In this document: positions 34,540 to 44,344 of the stretch, one piece after another
Numbering within the stretch: position 1 is the stretch's first letter
How the letters are laid out: every line of letters begins with the position of its first letter
From: RGIG5612 sp045598285
Lineage (GTDB): Bacteria > Bacillota > Clostridia > Lachnospirales > Lachnospiraceae
Assembly: GCA_045598285.1 (NCBI GenBank)
Contig: JAZLLU010000012.1
Coordinates: 78,782-142,781, forward strand
DNA length: 64,000 nt
Direction of reading: 5' to 3'
The notes under the pieces: generated by a model
What the model saw: the letters and a program-made list of their open reading frames with translations, nothing else
The model's database searches: none
Told to the model about the DNA's origin: nothing
Made by a program: the position numbers and the translations under genes

Positions 34540-35862
34540 TTAGAAAAACTTGGTTACATCATTAACCAAAACAACAATTGCTAACAAAATAATTAGAACT
34601 GCCCCCACCGTTGTAATTATTCCTTCGAATTTTTTAGGAATTGGTTTTCCTCTAATAGCTTCAATAATTAAAAGTAAAAATTTTCCACCGTCTAAAGCTG
34701 GAATAGGAAGAAGATTTACAACGCCTAAGTTTGCACTTAATAAAATAACAATACTTAAAATATTTATAAGTGTAGCAAAAAATCCTGCTGGTGCGGAAGC
34801 TGTGTAAGTTGTTTCAACAATATCAACAATACCTACTGGCCCGCTAAGCATGTCTAACGAACCCTTACCAGAGAATAAGTATCCAATACTCTTAAATACA
34901 GAAACTATTTGATACTTTAGCTCAGCAAAACTATATTTAATAGTCTCACCTACATTAGCTTTTTTGTTTGCAAGATTGTAAGTAAAACCTGTGGTGTATG
35001 CACTTTGTTTTTTTGGCGTAATAGATGCACTTGTCTCATTTCCACCCCTACGAGTATACGTAATTTCTATTGCATCTTTTCCAATTTTGTTTTTACCAAA
35101 GTATTCGTTAAGTTCTAGCCCGGAATTTATCTTTGTTCCATTAACACTTGTAATAACGTCTCCAGCTTCTAATCCAGCTTTTTCTAACGCAGAACCTTCT
35201 ATTACTTCAGTAATTTTAGCTTCAGTATCAGTAGCATAATAAGAAATGCCTAGAACATAATAAGAATATTTTTCAGGCGTTAGACTTATTTTTTGTTTTT
35301 TTCCATCTCTTTTAATAGTAAGATTTATTGTTTTTAATTCCGAGTTAATTGGATGAATATACTCTTCTAAATAAACTTCACGTCCAAAATCAATAACTGT
35401 TCCATTATAGTTTGTAATAATGTCGCCTTCTTTAAGGCCAGCTCTAAAAGCAGGAGAACCTTCTTCAACAGAAGTTACAACAGCCGGGTCATATCCAGCA
35501 CTGCCAACAACTATCATTGCTAAAACAAAAGCCAAAAAGAAGTTAAAAACTGGGCCAGCAAGAACGACGCTCATTCTAGCCCAAACGCTCTTTTTATCAA
35601 AAGACCTTTCGTCTTCATTTTCTTCATCATCATCTTCTAGTGCACCAAGCATAATACAAGACCCACCAAAAGGAATAGCCTTCCATGAAAATCTTGTTCC
35701 ACTTTTAGCTACCTTACTTACGATTCTTGGTCCAAAACCAATCGAAAATTCTTTAACAAATATTCCGTTTTTTTTCGCTAAAATAAAATGTCCAAATTCA
35801 TGGACTAAAACTAAAAGACCTAAAATAACAATTGAAAGAATAATACTAACTGCAACGCTCAT
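34540..35862 (-). CDS. rseP: Site-2 intramembrane metalloprotease (RseP/RasP)
   Basis: This membrane zinc protease cleaves anti-sigma factors and signal-peptide remnants. The active site HEFGH is at residues 21-25 in the first helix, with the third motif NLLPIPALDGGK near the C-terminus. Two PDZ-like segments are visible (VEEGSPAFRAGLKEGDIITNYNG and VIEGSALEKAGLEAGDVITSVNG); many Gram-positive homologues have one. It overlaps dxr by 17 nt. Confidence 0.95.
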   Translation of the reverse strand: MSVAVSIILSIVILGLLVLVHEFGHFILAKKNGIFVKEFSIGFGPRIVSKVAKSGTRFSWKAIPFGGSCIMLGALEDDDEENEDERSFDKKSVWARMSVVLAGPVFNFFLAFVLAMIVVGSAGYDPAVVTSVEEGSPAFRAGLKEGDIITNYNGTVIDFGREVYLEEYIHPINSELKTINLTIKRDGKKQKISLTPEKYSYYVLGISYYATDTEAKITEVIEGSALEKAGLEAGDVITSVNGTKINSGLELNEYFGKNKIGKDAIEITYTRRGGNETSASITPKKQSAYTTGFTYNLANKKANVGETIKYSFAELKYQIVSVFKSIGYLFSGKGSLDMLSGPVGIVDIVETTYTASAPAGFFATLINILSIVILLSANLGVVNLLPIPALDGGKFLLLIIEAIRGKPIPKKFEGIITTVGAVLIILLAIVVLVNDVTKFF

Positions 35863-36994
35863 TAATTATGTTATCTCCTAAAGTTACTATTTGCTCTAGC
35901 GTTGGGTTTTGAATTAATGTATGATTATCCATCGCCTTTTCGATTTCGTCAGCAATGTCTAGATACTTAATTTCACCTTTTAAGAACTTAGCTACTGCCC
36001 TTTCGTTTGCCGCATTGAAAACCGTTGGCATACTTCCTCCAATTTTAATAGCCTTGTAAGCTAACGCCAATGCCTTAAACGTATTTGTATCTGGTTTTTC
36101 AAAGGTAATCTCACCTAATTCAAAAAGGTCAACTCTTTTACCTTCTAAAAATCTTCTTTGCGGATAAAAAAGTGCGTACTGAATTGGAAGATGCATATCC
36201 GGTGTTCCTATCTGTGCAATAATCGCACCATCTTTATATTGAACAGCTGAATGGATTATGCTTTGAGGCTGAATAACAACTTCAATATTTTCTGGTTCAA
36301 CATCAAAAAGCCATCTAGCCTCAATAACTTCTAATCCTTTATTTGCAAGTGTAGAAGAATCTATTGTAACTTTCTTTCCCATCGACCAATTTGGATGGTT
36401 AAGTGCGTCTTCAAGCGTTACATTTTCTAACTCTTCTTTTTTCTTTCCTCTAAAAGGTCCACCAGAAGCAGTTAGAATTATTTTTTCTACTTCTTCTTTT
36501 CTTTCCCCGTTCATGCTCTGAAAGATTGCAGAGTGTTCCGAATCAACCGGGTAAATATTAACCTTTCTTTTTTTAGCTTCGTTTATTATAAGTTCGCCTG
36601 CGCAAACCAAAGTTTCTTTATTAGCCAATGCAATATCTTTTTTAGCTTTAATCGCTTCCATAGTTGGAATAATTCCAACCATACCCACTATAGCCGTTAC
36701 AACTACTTTCGCTTTTGGCGCGGTTGCAACTTTAACTAGTCCTTCTTTTCCTGTATAAATTTCAGGAAATTTCTTAACCTTTAATGCTATAAGTTCTTCC
36801 TTAAAAGCATCTAAATTCTTCGTATCAAAAACGCAAACAAGCTCTGGGGAAAATTCCAAAACCTGTTTTGCGAGAAGTTTAATATTATTATTTGCGCTAA
36901 GCGCTACTACATTCAAATCTGGATTAGCTCTTACAATTTCTAATGTCTGAGTTCCAATTGATCCAGTAGAGCCTAAAATTGAAATGTTTTTCAT
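35846..36994 (-). CDS. dxr: 1-deoxy-D-xylulose-5-phosphate reductoisomerase
   Basis: This commits DXP to the MEP pathway using NADPH and a divalent metal. The Rossmann motif GSTGSIG is at 8-14, then NKETLVCAGE and VDSEHSAIFQS provide the metal-binding acid, with SGGPFRG nearby. ATG 36994 overlaps the cdsA stop as TAATG; an in-frame ATG 18 nt upstream is less likely. Length is 382 residues, normal. Confidence 0.96.
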   Translation of the reverse strand: MKNISILGSTGSIGTQTLEIVRANPDLNVVALSANNNIKLLAKQVLEFSPELVCVFDTKNLDAFKEELIALKVKKFPEIYTGKEGLVKVATAPKAKVVVTAIVGMVGIIPTMEAIKAKKDIALANKETLVCAGELIINEAKKRKVNIYPVDSEHSAIFQSMNGERKEEVEKIILTASGGPFRGKKKEELENVTLEDALNHPNWSMGKKVTIDSSTLANKGLEVIEARWLFDVEPENIEVVIQPQSIIHSAVQYKDGAIIAQIGTPDMHLPIQYALFYPQRRFLEGKRVDLFELGEITFEKPDTNTFKALALAYKAIKIGGSMPTVFNAANERAVAKFLKGEIKYLDIADEIEKAMDNHTLIQNPTLEQIVTLGDNIINERCS

Positions 36995-37914
36995 TATACG
37001 ATATTTATCCAAATAGTAATTAAAAATACAATTGGTGCTGTCATAATTAAGCTGTCAAATCTGTCTAGCACACCGCCATGTCCCGGGATAATATTTCCGT
37101 AATCTTTAATTCCGATTTTTCTTTTGATTGCTGACGCAGCTAAATCTCCAATTTGACCAGCAGCTGAACCAAAGAAACAAAATACTCCAAATACAATAGG
37201 GGCTAATTTAACCATAGGAACAAATTGCTGAACTATAAAGCCATAAACAACTCCTAAAATTGCAGAACCTATTAATCCACCTATTGCGCCTTCAATACTC
37301 TTTTTAGGTGAAAGTTTAGGAACAAACGGAGTCGTTCCAAAAAGCATTCCTATAAGGTAAGCAAATATATCTGAACCCCAAGCTGCAATAACTGCAAGCC
37401 AAACGAAGAATGCACCTGATGGTGGTGTTTCTCTTAAAATGAAAAGAAAAGAAATTGCAACTGGTATAAACATTACTTCGAAAAATCCGGCAAAAACTTG
37501 AGAAAGATCGTATCTAGGATATGTAAATACAAAAACTGCTAAATCTGCAACCAACAAGAAACCAAAAAGTAATAGTGCAAAGCTAAGTGGTTCTTGGATA
37601 AGTGGTATTGTGCTGAATATAGAATATTCTAATCCATTAATCGTAATAGGAAGAAGCAATGCATAATAAAGTAGCGTAACAATATATCCGGCCCATGCAA
37701 ACACGCCCCAATGAAGGCTTAAAGCCTTATTAAACTCATAAAGTCCAATAAGAGAAATTACAAGTAAAAGAGCCCACATAACAACTCCACCTAAAACAAA
37801 AGTTACAACTAATAAAGCTGCTAAGATAACGCCACTTATTACTCTTAACCAAAAGTTTTTGTTTTTAAAAAGTTTTTTGTTTTTGTCATCTACATATTTT
37901 TGTTCTTCACTCAT
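36994..37914 (-). CDS. cdsA: Phosphatidate cytidylyltransferase
   Basis: This integral membrane enzyme makes CDP-diacylglycerol, the precursor of anionic phospholipids. It has about eight hydrophobic segments and the C-terminal signature IIPGHGGVLDRFDSLI. ATG 37914, 9 nt after GGAG, is preferred to the ATG at 37932 inside the uppS end. It follows uppS, and together they supply undecaprenyl and phospholipid precursors. Confidence 0.95.
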   Translation of the reverse strand: MSEEQKYVDDKNKKLFKNKNFWLRVISGVILAALLVVTFVLGGVVMWALLLVISLIGLYEFNKALSLHWGVFAWAGYIVTLLYYALLLPITINGLEYSIFSTIPLIQEPLSFALLLFGFLLVADLAVFVFTYPRYDLSQVFAGFFEVMFIPVAISFLFILRETPPSGAFFVWLAVIAAWGSDIFAYLIGMLFGTTPFVPKLSPKKSIEGAIGGLIGSAILGVVYGFIVQQFVPMVKLAPIVFGVFCFFGSAAGQIGDLAASAIKRKIGIKDYGNIIPGHGGVLDRFDSLIMTAPIVFLITIWINIV

Positions 37915-37915
37915 A

Positions 37916-38629
37916 TTATTCAACTCCGCCATATCTTCTGTCTCGTCCAGAATATTTTTCTATTGCTTTAAGTAATTCTTCTTTATTAAAATCTGGCCAT
38001 GCTACATCAGTAAAATAAAATTCGGTATACGCAAGTTGCCACATTAAAAAGTTTGAAAGTCTTTCTTCACCACTAGTTCGTATAAGCAAATCAGGATCAG
38101 GAATATCTTTTGTGTCTAAGAAATTAGCAAAATTTTCTTCAGTAATATCCTCTAGATTAATTTTACCTTCTTTGGCACAATTAGCTATTTGTTTTACGCT
38201 TCTTACTATTTCATCCCTAGAGCCATAATTAATAGCTATGATAAAAGTAATTCCTGTGTTTTGTTTTGTCTTTTCTTCAAGATTTTCTATTGCTTCAACA
38301 ATATCAGGAGCTAGTCTACTTCTCTCTCCTATAATCTTACAGCGCACATTGTTTTTATTACATTTATCAACTGAATTATTAAGGTAATCTCTAAAAAGAT
38401 TCATAATAACCTTAACTTCTTCTAAAGGCCTTGCCCAATTTTCAGTTGAAAAGGCATAAACAGTTAAATACTTAATACCTATATTATCAGCATCTTCTAA
38501 AATTTGCTCCAATACATCAGCGCCGACTTTATGGCCATAAGTTCTAGGCATATGGCGTTTCTTAGCCCATCTGCCATTTCCATCCATTATAATCGCAACA
38601 TGATTAGGTATCTTTAAATCTGAGTTCAT
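37916..38629 (-). CDS. uppS: Undecaprenyl diphosphate synthase (isoprenyl transferase)
   Basis: This cis-prenyltransferase builds the C55 lipid carrier for the cell wall. HVAIIMDGNGRWAKKR carries the catalytic Asp near residue 17. The FSTENWARPLEEV motif and the end DLLIRTSGEERLSNFLMWQ are family signatures. It is 237 residues, normal. It lies between frr (4-nt gap) and cdsA. Confidence 0.97.
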   Translation of the reverse strand: MNSDLKIPNHVAIIMDGNGRWAKKRHMPRTYGHKVGADVLEQILEDADNIGIKYLTVYAFSTENWARPLEEVKVIMNLFRDYLNNSVDKCNKNNVRCKIIGERSRLAPDIVEAIENLEEKTKQNTGITFIIAINYGSRDEIVRSVKQIANCAKEGKINLEDITEENFANFLDTKDIPDPDLLIRTSGEERLSNFLMWQLAYTEFYFTDVAWPDFNKEELLKAIEKYSGRDRRYGGVE

Positions 38630-38632
38630 AAA

Positions 38633-39187
38633 TTAAACTGTCATCAATTCATCTGTCTTAGCAGTAACAAGTTTATCAATTTCGCTGATATACTTATCTG
38701 TAAGTTTTTGAATTTCGTCTTCTAAATCTTTTCCAGTATCTTCTGGAACTTCGCCGGCTTTCGTAATCTTCTTAATCATATCTACGCCGTCTCTTCTAAT
38801 ATTTCTAATTGCAACTTTAGAATCTTCGCCTTTTTTCTTAACGTCTTTAGCTAATTCTTTACGACGCTCTTCAGTAAGTTCTGGGAAAACAAGACGAATA
38901 TTCTTACCATCATTAGTAGGATTGATTCCAATATCTGAAGCATTAAGAGCTCTTTCAATTTCTTTAACCATATTTGGTTCCCACGGAGAAATAAGAATAC
39001 TCTTTGGTTCAGGAACAGAAATATTACCAACTTGTTGAAGTGGTGTTGGTGTTCCATAATAATCAACCATAATCTTATCTAAAATATGCGGGTTAGCTCT
39101 TCCTGCTCTAATTCCAGCATATTCCTCATTAAGATTATTAAGTGTTTTAGTCATCTTCTCATCATATACTTTTAACTTTTCGTCCAT
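38633..39187 (-). CDS. frr: Ribosome recycling factor
   Basis: It dissociates post-termination ribosomes with EF-G. It has about 184 residues, with NEEYAGIRAGRANPHILDKIMVDYYGTPTPLQQ and LTEERRKELAKDVKKKGEDSKVAIRNIRRD. The second ATG (39187) is preferred: AAAAAGGGG lies 7 nt upstream, whereas the first ATG is almost inside it. It follows pyrH as usual. Confidence 0.96.
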   Translation of the reverse strand: MDEKLKVYDEKMTKTLNNLNEEYAGIRAGRANPHILDKIMVDYYGTPTPLQQVGNISVPEPKSILISPWEPNMVKEIERALNASDIGINPTNDGKNIRLVFPELTEERRKELAKDVKKKGEDSKVAIRNIRRDGVDMIKKITKAGEVPEDTGKDLEDEIQKLTDKYISEIDKLVTAKTDELMTV

Positions 39188-39204
39188 ATTCATACCCCTT
39201 TTTC

Positions 39205-39912
39205 TTAATCTAAAACAACATCAGTTCCATTAAATTTATCATCTGTTAGTGCATTAACTATTGAGTCTTCTCCTTTAAGAGCAAATATTCTAAGTGGAAT
39301 TTGATGCTCATTAAGAAGTGCCGAAGCAGTTAAATCAATAACTTCTAATTTCTTTTGAGCCACTTCAGAAATACTAATTTTTTCAAACTTCTTAGCATCT
39401 GAATATTTAACTGGATCTTTATCATAAACTCCGTCAATATTCTTAGCCATCAATATAACTTCTGCTTCTATTTCCATAGCTCTAAGAACAACGCCTGTAT
39501 CTGTTGTAAAGTAAGGATGGCCTGTGCCACCAGCAAAAAAGCAAACATAACCATCTTCAAAATATTTATTTGCTTTATCTTTGCTAAATATTTCAGTAAC
39601 TGTGCCGCATGCCCAAGGAGTAAATATAACCGTCTTTAAGCCATTAGCCCTTAAATGTTCTGAAACATAAATGCAATTAAGAACTGTAGCAAACATTCCA
39701 ATTGTATCTGACTTAGTTCTATCTATTTGGAGATTAGATTTTCCTCTCCATATATTTCCGCCACCAATAACTATGCCAACATCAACTTGAGTTTCAACAA
39801 TTTTTTTAACTTGTTTAGCAATTTTTCCAATTTCTTCTTCGTTGTATCCACCACCTTCAAGTCCAATTGCTTCTCCACTAAGTTTTAGCATTATTCTTTT
39901 ATATTTGCTCAT
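39205..39912 (-). CDS. pyrH: UMP kinase
   Basis: This hexameric UMP kinase has 235 residues: YKRIMLKLSGEAIG (P-loop-like start), IGGGNIWRG, and the acceptor region TGHPYFTTDTGVVLRAMEIEA. It heads the pyrH-frr-uppS-cdsA-dxr-rseP-ispG-polC run. Its usual upstream neighbours rpsB-tsf are 10.7 kb away, separated by the opp and MATE genes. Confidence 0.97.
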   Translation of the reverse strand: MSKYKRIMLKLSGEAIGLEGGGYNEEEIGKIAKQVKKIVETQVDVGIVIGGGNIWRGKSNLQIDRTKSDTIGMFATVLNCIYVSEHLRANGLKTVIFTPWACGTVTEIFSKDKANKYFEDGYVCFFAGGTGHPYFTTDTGVVLRAMEIEAEVILMAKNIDGVYDKDPVKYSDAKKFEKISISEVAQKKLEVIDLTASALLNEHQIPLRIFALKGEDSIVNALTDDKFNGTDVVLD

Positions 39913-39977
39913 AATTTTACCTCTAATTTATTAAAAATATTTGTTCAATTCATGAAAAAATGTATCACTTAATTTTA

Positions 39978-40592
39978 TCATTTTATTTGGTCATTGAAAA
40001 CCTTAAAAAGACCTTCTCTCATCATATCATCGAAGAGTTTAAAAAACTCTGGCTTACTAATAATAAAGTCATTAGCAAACCACCATCTAACAGATACAAG
40101 GTGATTATAGGCAAAAAGGTTTGCAAACAAAGACTCCTTAAAGAAAATCTCTTGATTTGTTCTAATTTTTGGGTTTTTTTCGATTCTCTTTGTTAAGATA
40201 TTCTCAGAAATAGTCTCGACCATCTCATCAAAAATATTTCTGTCAATTTGTGCTGTCCAAAGGACTTCATAAATTTCTTTTTTGGTTACAATAAACTCCA
40301 CTGTTCTTCTAAAAGGCATCTTATATTGATCCTCATTAACAGTATCGGGATCAGCGTCAACGAAAGCAACATCGTTGTGTTCCTTAAACTCCTTAAGTGT
40401 CTTTGCAATAAATTTGTCTAAAAGGTCATATTTATCAGCATAGTGTTTATAAAAAGTTGTTCTATTTATACGAGCTTCTTTGCAAAGTGCATCAACTGTT
40501 ATTTTGTTGAATGGCATTTTTTTCAAATTGGTAAGTAACGACTTATCAATACTATCTAAAGTTTTAATCACTCTCAAATCTTTAACTTGCAT
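39978..40592 (-). CDS. TetR-family transcriptional regulator
   Basis: This 204-residue regulator has an N-terminal TetR helix-turn-helix (MPFNKITVDALCKEARINRTTFYKHYADKYDLLDKF) and an all-helical effector domain with no recognisable ligand signature. A CAACA-3-TGTTG palindrome (40616-40628), adjoining a TATACA -10-like element, sits just before its start and could be its own operator. It lies between the opp operon and pyrH; its targets are unknown. Confidence 0.92.
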   Translation of the reverse strand: MQVKDLRVIKTLDSIDKSLLTNLKKMPFNKITVDALCKEARINRTTFYKHYADKYDLLDKFIAKTLKEFKEHNDVAFVDADPDTVNEDQYKMPFRRTVEFIVTKKEIYEVLWTAQIDRNIFDEMVETISENILTKRIEKNPKIRTNQEIFFKESLFANLFAYNHLVSVRWWFANDFIISKPEFFKLFDDMMREGLFKVFNDQIK

Positions 40593-40615
40593 AATACTAT
40601 CCCCCCATATTTACT

Positions 40616-40628
40616 CAACACATTGTTG
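40616..40628. promoter_or_regulatory. Palindromic operator candidate upstream of the TetR gene
   Basis: CAACA-CAT-TGTTG (5-bp arms) overlaps the end of a TATACA -10-like element. The position fits TetR autoregulation. Confidence 0.45.
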
Positions 40629-40668
40629 TATAAACTACATTTATTCTCTTCATTTTAACATTAAAATA

Positions 40669-40702
40669 AAGCCTGCTCAACATAAAAAATTGACTCAGGC
40701 TT
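40669..40702 (-). terminator. Terminator of the opp operon
   Basis: Paired minus-strand arms AAGCCTG-(A)-GTCAA and TTGAG-CAGGCTT are followed by TATTTTAATG. It lies 48 nt past the small membrane gene and before the TetR promoter. Its U-run is short, so termination may be partial. Confidence 0.65.
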
Positions 40703-40749
40703 AATATTTTTTATTCAGATTAGAATGAATTCAAATTAGAAAGAAAACA

Positions 40750-41283
40750 CTATTCTTGCCATTTATTTTTTCCAAGAAAAACAAACATAAATATCATAAT
40801 TGCAATTAAAATTGCTTTAAAAATAATGTAAACCAGCCTTGCAACTGTGCATCCTTCAAAACCATTAATTATCAAATAAATAATGCTTCCAACAATGCCG
40901 GCACATGCACCGGCACCAGCAATCAACTCATAAAAAGGAATTGACTTTATTGTTTGTTCATATTTTTTTTTGCTCATTTTCTTTGCATGTTCAGCAAGAT
41001 TAAGTGAAAAAATGATAAAAAGAAATACTCCAATGAACTCAATCATATAAGGAATAATAATATATAGAGTGCTTTGCATTGCTTCTATTCTTAAAGAAGC
41101 CTCTCCTAAAACAATAGCAGCTGCTAAAACACAACTAATGATACTAATTATTCTAAATTTCTTAAGTTCTTTTTCGCTTCCCGCATAAAAGTAAGTTTCA
41201 TCGTCAAATACACCTTCATTTGACTTTATCTCTTTATATAGCGGGCGGGCAAAAAATGGGGGTTTATACTTTTTATTTTGCAT
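40750..41283 (-). CDS. Four-helix membrane protein, unknown, opp-linked
   Basis: This 177-residue protein has a charged N-terminal 45 residues and about four hydrophobic helices (IISIISCVLAAAIVL, STLYIIIPYMIEFIGVFLFII, LIAGAGACAGIVGSIIYLI and the last at 150-170). It overlaps the oppF end by 11 nt, so it is the last gene of the operon. I do not recognise a family. A role in peptide transport or its regulation is only suggested by context. Confidence 0.8.
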   Translation of the reverse strand: MQNKKYKPPFFARPLYKEIKSNEGVFDDETYFYAGSEKELKKFRIISIISCVLAAAIVLGEASLRIEAMQSTLYIIIPYMIEFIGVFLFIIFSLNLAEHAKKMSKKKYEQTIKSIPFYELIAGAGACAGIVGSIIYLIINGFEGCTVARLVYIIFKAILIAIMIFMFVFLGKNKWQE

Positions 41284-42217
41284 TTTCTAACCAAACTTTT
41301 ACTTCTTCATCAGTGCCAAGCACATAATGTGAACCTTCTACATGATGCATAGTTCCTTTGTCATAATCTATTCCACTAGTTTTATAATCGTAAGGAGTTG
41401 AAACTTTTCCTTTTTCTGCCTTTGGATTTGGACTTGGAATAGCATCAATAAGACTTTTTGTATATGGATGCAATGGCTTTGCAAATATTTCTTTTGTTGT
41501 TCCAGTTTCAATCATCTTTCCATAATGAAGAACACCAATTCTATCGGAAATATATTTTACCATCGAAAGGTCATGTGCGATAAAAAGGTACGCACTTCCT
41601 GTTTCTTCTTGTATATCCTTCATAAGGTTAACTACTTGAGCTTGAATAGAAACATCTAATGCAGAAATACATTCATCCGCAATTATCAAATTAGGATTCA
41701 TAATAAGTGCTCTAGCTATTCCTACTCTTTGACGTTGTCCACCAGAAAACTGGTATGGATATCTATCATAATGTTCTTTTGCTAATCCTACCTTTGCTAA
41801 TATTGCATCAATTTTTTCTCTACGCTCTTCCGGCGAAGAATAACTATTATGAATATCAAGGCCTTCGCCTATAATATCGCCAATTTTCTTTCTTGGATTT
41901 AGTGAAGCCATAGGATCTTGGAAAATCATCTGCATTTTTGTGCGCAATTCGTTTCTAGTTTCCTTATTTATTCTTCCTGTAATTTCTCTTCCGTTGAAAG
42001 TAATCTTTCCAGAAGTTGGCTCATAAAGTTTAATTATTCCTCGTCCAATTGTGGTTTTACCTGAACCAGATTCTCCAACAAGACCATATGTTTCACCTGG
42101 ATAAATTTCAAAGCTAACATCATCTACCGCTTTAACAGTAAACTTTGAACGTGCCTTAAAATATTGTTTCATGTTTTCAACTTTTAAAATCGGCTCTGCA
42201 TTATAATTCGCTGCCAT
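41273..42217 (-). CDS. oppF: Oligopeptide ABC importer ATPase OppF
   Basis: This is the second ATPase of a dipeptide/oligopeptide importer. Walker A is GESGSGKTT, the signature is FSGGQRQRVGIARAL, Walker B is LIIADECISALD (Cys replaces the usual Pro of DEP), and the H-loop is IAHD. The oligo_HPY extension is at the C-terminus. ATG 42217, 9 nt from AAAGGAGG, is preferred to the ATG 6 nt upstream. Confidence 0.94.
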   Translation of the reverse strand: MAANYNAEPILKVENMKQYFKARSKFTVKAVDDVSFEIYPGETYGLVGESGSGKTTIGRGIIKLYEPTSGKITFNGREITGRINKETRNELRTKMQMIFQDPMASLNPRKKIGDIIGEGLDIHNSYSSPEERREKIDAILAKVGLAKEHYDRYPYQFSGGQRQRVGIARALIMNPNLIIADECISALDVSIQAQVVNLMKDIQEETGSAYLFIAHDLSMVKYISDRIGVLHYGKMIETGTTKEIFAKPLHPYTKSLIDAIPSPNPKAEKGKVSTPYDYKTSGIDYDKGTMHHVEGSHYVLGTDEEVKVWLENAK

Positions 42218-43286
42218 CTGCATTCGCCTCCTTTAACATTCGATCAATACGTTTTCTTAATTCTTCTGGCATCTGAGTCTTTGGAGCTCTTGGATCCAAA
42301 AGCCATGTAGCCGCATAATGTGTTTCAGATACCTTAAACATAGGTGGCTCTGCAAGTTTATCTACCTTAAGCGCAAATTGGTTTCTAGGCGCAAAAGCAT
42401 CACCCTTAATTTCATGCAAAAGGTTTGGAGGCGAACCAGGAATTGTATAAAGTCTTGCATCATCAGTATTTAAGTCTGGCATTGCCGAAAGAAGTCCCCA
42501 TGTATAAGGATGTTTAGGATCGTAGAAAATTTCGTCTACGTTTCCAACTTCAACAATTTTACCTGCGTACATAACATTTACATAATCTGCTACTCTCGCA
42601 ACAACTCCAAGGTCGTGTGTAATATAAATAACACTTATTCCTCTTTCTCTTTGAAGTTTTTTAATAAGATCAAGTATTTTTGCCTGAATAGTAACGTCCA
42701 ACGCTGTCGTAGGTTCATCGCAAATAAGAAGCTCTGGGTTACATGAAATAGCTATAGCAATTACAACCCTTTGTCTCATACCGCCAGAAAGTTGATGAGG
42801 ATATTGTTTCATTCTTTTTTCTGGATTCGTAATTCCAACTTCCGTTAAAAGTTCAATTGCTCTTTTGTTAGCATCTTCTTTTTTCATTCCCATGTGCATA
42901 ATCATACTTTCTGTAAGCTGATTGCCTATAGTCATAGTAGGATCAAGACTTGTCATAGGATCTTGAAATACCATCGCAACATGTTTGCCATTAATATTTT
43001 TTCTTAACCATTTTTTATCTTTTTTTAGAAGTTCAATAGTTCTTAGCTCATTAAATTCATCGTAGTACGTGTAATCAATTTCTCCGCTATTAATTACTGC
43101 ATTACCAGCTAAAATACCCATAACGGTTTTCATAACAACTGATTTACCTGAGCCAGACTCTCCAACTATTGCAACTGTCTCGCCTCTTTCTAAGTCTAAG
43201 TTTACTCCTCTAATAGCGTGTACTTTACCCGCATTAGTATTAAAGGTGAGGTCTAAGTTTTTTATATTTAATATTTTATCTGCCAT
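42201..43286 (-). CDS. oppD: Oligopeptide ABC importer ATPase OppD
   Basis: This 361-residue ATPase partner of OppF has Walker A GESGSGKSV, signature LSGGMRQRVVIAIAI, Walker B LLICDEPTTALD and H-loop ITHD. The long C-terminal oligo_HPY region (PGSPPNLLHEIKGDAFAPRN) contains the conserved PGxPP motif, but it lacks the usual cluster of cysteines seen in some OppD proteins. Confidence 0.94.
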   Translation of the reverse strand: MADKILNIKNLDLTFNTNAGKVHAIRGVNLDLERGETVAIVGESGSGKSVVMKTVMGILAGNAVINSGEIDYTYYDEFNELRTIELLKKDKKWLRKNINGKHVAMVFQDPMTSLDPTMTIGNQLTESMIMHMGMKKEDANKRAIELLTEVGITNPEKRMKQYPHQLSGGMRQRVVIAIAISCNPELLICDEPTTALDVTIQAKILDLIKKLQRERGISVIYITHDLGVVARVADYVNVMYAGKIVEVGNVDEIFYDPKHPYTWGLLSAMPDLNTDDARLYTIPGSPPNLLHEIKGDAFAPRNQFALKVDKLAEPPMFKVSETHYAATWLLDPRAPKTQMPEELRKRIDRMLKEANADGSEL

Positions 43287-43300
43287 TCTTTCCCCCTCCT

Positions 43301-44344
43301 TTACATATCTTCAATACGAGGAGCTAACGCTTCACGTATTCCATCACCAACGAAATTAAATGCAAGCATCAAAAGAGCCAAAACAATAACAGGTGGTAAT
43401 ATTTGATAAGGCAAAGTTGTTATGTTATTAAATCCATCTTCAATCAATGAACCTATAGAACATTGAGGAAGAACAATACCAACACCTACGAATGAGAGGA
43501 ATGCCTCTGTAAAAATAGCTGTTGGAATTGAGAACATAACTTGAGTAATAATTGGGCCAATAGTATTTGGAAGAACATCCTTAAATATAATACGGAAGTT
43601 TTTAGCACCCAGTGTTTTACTAGCCATAATATATTCTTGTTCTTTTATCTTGAGCATTTCAGCTCTGGCGATTTTACTCATGCCGATCCACTCTGTAAGT
43701 AACAAAGTTACAATAACAAGCCAAATACCTTTTGGCATAAAGGTAGCAAGAACACCTACAATAACCAAACGCGGTATACTGTATGCGACTTCAACAAACC
43801 GCTGCATGCAAATGTCCGTCGCCCCTCCAAAATATCCTGATATAAGTCCAAAACTCATACCAATCAACATGTCTATAACAATTGTAATTACTGCAATTAA
43901 AAGCGAAATTCTTGCGCCATACCAAACTCTAGTCCATAAATCGCGTCCTAGTGAATCTGTTCCAAAAATAAAAGTATGCTCAGCAAATTCATCTGTATAA
44001 TCTTCGCCTGTAAAAAGTTTATGCAAAGCCGGAACATGTGGCTTCATACTTCTTGCAGTAACCTCTTGTCCATTAACTTGTTTTGATACAATCTCTTTGT
44101 AACCATATTTATTAAACATAGGTCCAAAAATTGCTAAAATAAGAATAATCGTAATAATAGCAAGACCTATAACCGCTCTAGTATTACGGAAAAACCTAGT
44201 GAATACGCCTTTCCAAAATCCCATAGACGCATAGTTTTTGTCTGTTGTAATATCATTACTATCATCAAAAACAAAGTCATTTTCCGTAGGCACGTACGCT
44301 TGTACTATTTCCGGTTCAAAAGAGGCTTTTAATTTTTTACTCAT
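43301..44344 (-). CDS. oppC: Oligopeptide ABC importer permease OppC
   Basis: This 347-residue permease has an N-terminal cytosolic stretch, a first helix (AVIGLAIITIILILAIFGP), the extracytoplasmic loop and five more helices. The coupling motif EYIMASKTLGAKNFRIIFKDVLPN is the EAA loop that contacts the ATPases. It starts 4 nt inside the oppB end. Confidence 0.94.
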   Translation of the reverse strand: MSKKLKASFEPEIVQAYVPTENDFVFDDSNDITTDKNYASMGFWKGVFTRFFRNTRAVIGLAIITIILILAIFGPMFNKYGYKEIVSKQVNGQEVTARSMKPHVPALHKLFTGEDYTDEFAEHTFIFGTDSLGRDLWTRVWYGARISLLIAVITIVIDMLIGMSFGLISGYFGGATDICMQRFVEVAYSIPRLVIVGVLATFMPKGIWLVIVTLLLTEWIGMSKIARAEMLKIKEQEYIMASKTLGAKNFRIIFKDVLPNTIGPIITQVMFSIPTAIFTEAFLSFVGVGIVLPQCSIGSLIEDGFNNITTLPYQILPPVIVLALLMLAFNFVGDGIREALAPRIEDM